NCBI RefSeq assembly: GCF_050613185.1
Contig: NZ_CP192511.1
Coordinates: 1,674,001 to 1,738,000, forward strand
DNA from: Chelonobacter sp050613185
GTDB taxonomy: Bacteria > Pseudomonadota > Gammaproteobacteria > Enterobacterales > Pasteurellaceae
Reading direction: 5' to 3'
DNA: 64,000 bases
The translations under genes and the position numbers were made by a program. Shown in pieces: positions 62,879-64,000 of the stretch (position 1 is its first letter; each line of letters begins with the position of its first letter). Under the pieces are notes generated by a model. That model searched no databases. It was not told where the DNA came from and worked only from the letters and a program-made list of their open reading frames with translations.

Positions 62879-64000
62879 ATGAGTAAAACAGTTAAACAAC
62901 TTGCTAACGAGATTAGCACCCCGCTTGAACAGTTATTAAAACAACTTGCCGATGCCGGTATTAATAAAAAAGAAAGCGATCCGATTACGCTGGAAGAAGA
63001 AGGTCAGTTACTGAAATCGCTGAGCGGTGAAAGCGTAAAACCGAAAAAATTAACCTTACAGCGCAAAGAACGCAGCACCTTGAAAATTGCCGGCACTGGC
63101 GGCAAAAGCAAAGAAGTGCAAGTGGAAGTGCGCAAAAAACGCGTGATCAGCCCGACTTCAACCGAAGATCTCGCCAAGAAAAAAGCGGAAGAACAAGCGC
63201 GTTTAGAAGCGGAAGCACAAGCCAAGCGTGCGGCGGAAGAAAAAGCCAAAGCGGAAGCCGAAGCGAAGGCAAAACGTGAAGTGGAAGAAAAAGCTAAGCG
63301 CGAAGCCCGGCAAAAAGCGTCGTCAAGTGCGGTTAAAGCCGAAACGGAAAGTAAAAAAGCCGATCCGGAAAAAGAGAAGTTAAAAGCCGAAGAAGCGGAA
63401 TTGCGTCGTAAAGCGGAAGAATTAGCGGCACAAAAAGCGGAGGAAAAAGCCCGTCAAGCAGCAGAAGAGGCACGCCGCTTAGCCGAAATGAGCGCAAGCA
63501 AAGAAGAGCCGGCAAAAGCGGATGATTCTGTGGTGGTGGATGCACATTTGACTTCACGTTATGCGCAAGAAGCAGAGGACGAAGAAACCCGTCGCACCGA
63601 AGGGCGTGGCCGTAATAATAAGAAAATCAATAAAGCCAAAAAAGGCGGACGTGATGACGACACCAATAAAACCGAGCGTGAAGCCAACCGTCGTAACCAG
63701 AAAAATATCCGCGGCGGTAAAAACCAGAAACGCGGCAGCTCGTTACAGCAAGAATTCACCAAACCGGCACAACCGGTGAACCGTGAAGTGGTGATCGGCG
63801 AAACCATTACGGTCGGCGAATTGGCGGCGAAAATGGCGGTGAAAGCGACCGAAGTGATCAAAACCATGATGGGTATGGGCGCAATGGCAACCATTAACCA
63901 AGTGATCGATCAAGAAACCGCACAATTGGTTGCGGAAGAAATGGGACACAAAGTGGTGTTGCGCCGTGAGAACGAATTGGAAGAATCCCTGTTGAGCGAT
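62879..64000 (+). CDS. infB: Translation initiation factor IF-2 (N-terminal part)
   Basis: 374 codons, open at the right edge. Starts ATG 62879 with GGGG upstream. IF-2 N-terminal domain, a long Lys/Glu/Ala-rich coiled coil (about 90-210), a basic stretch, then the second IF2_N domain (ITVGELAAKMAVKATEVIK). The GTPase domain lies beyond the window. Confidence 0.97.
   Translation, partial: MSKTVKQLANEISTPLEQLLKQLADAGINKKESDPITLEEEGQLLKSLSGESVKPKKLTLQRKERSTLKIAGTGGKSKEVQVEVRKKRVISPTSTEDLAKKKAEEQARLEAEAQAKRAAEEKAKAEAEAKAKREVEEKAKREARQKASSSAVKAETESKKADPEKEKLKAEEAELRRKAEELAAQKAEEKARQAAEEARRLAEMSASKEEPAKADDSVVVDAHLTSRYAQEAEDEETRRTEGRGRNNKKINKAKKGGRDDDTNKTEREANRRNQKNIRGGKNQKRGSSLQQEFTKPAQPVNREVVIGETITVGELAAKMAVKATEVIKTMMGMGAMATINQVIDQETAQLVAEEMGHKVVLRRENELEESLLSD

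Noticed and set aside
1..64000. Recurring AAGTGCGGT motifs as a possible CRISPR or regulatory repeat
   Set aside because: They are irregularly spaced, in both orientations and often inside genes: the known Pasteurellaceae DNA uptake signal.

Overview
The window is a 64-kb piece of a Pasteurellaceae chromosome. The clearest sign is the Haemophilus-type DNA uptake signal AAGTGCGGT and its complement ACCGCACTT, scattered dozens of times inside and between genes. Gene orders shared with gamma-proteobacteria agree: frdA divergent from epmA, raiA-pheA, pntA-pntB, coaE-yacG, and tRNA-fMet-rimP-nusA-infB. A complete Flp/tad pilus locus like that of Aggregatibacter is also present. I cannot fix the species.

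Layout. 1-1233 is the first two thirds of frdA (minus strand), divergent from epmA and followed by uppP. 3631-4452 is an AT-rich, gene-poor stretch with an inverted repeat, a (TGTCT)10 pentanucleotide tract and a possible gene remnant. 4453-15982 is the tad cluster flp1-flp2-tadV-rcpC-rcpA-rcpB-tadZ-tadA-tadB-tadC-tadD-tadE-tadF-tadG, followed at 16007 by an extra exported protein with a DotD/secretin N0-like domain. 16939-24052 (minus strand) holds a UDG-like glycosylase, argA, glnE, two small genes and tyrS. 24261-25598 is a Fic protein. Upstream of it, between fic and sfsA, is what looks like a Fur-repressed small RNA with a partial second copy. 26699-27735 are a Sel1-repeat protein and a lipoprotein. 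28115-34661 holds pntAB, a StbDE-type toxin-antitoxin pair, coaE-yacG, a small acetyltransferase, raiA and pheA. 34818-39668 holds an esterase-like phytase-family protein behind a near-consensus Pho box, a MetE-like methyltransferase, an ArsC/Spx-like protein, dapE and an M15 peptidase; ptsG follows at 39896.

41417-47191 (minus strand) is a compact catabolic cluster: PTS EIICB, fumarase-superfamily lyase, NagA-like deacetylase and a PRD regulator. Its combination suggests uptake of an unidentified amino-sugar conjugate. 47345-52631 is parE-nirK-parC, with a copper nitrite reductase lodged between the two topoisomerase IV genes. 52865-60437 holds lipoproteins, a MarC-family protein, an OppA-like binding protein, ribA (with an odd His/Cys-rich tail), nagK, a DUF1439 protein and a kinase-like protein. 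60564 to the right edge is tRNA-fMet, two tandem terminators, rimP, nusA and the start of infB.

How the genes work together. The tad block is one near-continuous unit: prepilins, prepilin peptidase, secretin complex, ATPase, inner-membrane platform and pseudopilins, with a strong hairpin separating pilin from machinery genes. Most other genes are housekeeping. The most interesting non-housekeeping signals are the Fur/sRNA locus, the PTS-lyase-deacetylase cluster, the PhoB-type promoter on the phytase-like gene, the N0-like protein after tadG, the SSR tract upstream of the pilins and the nirK insertion.
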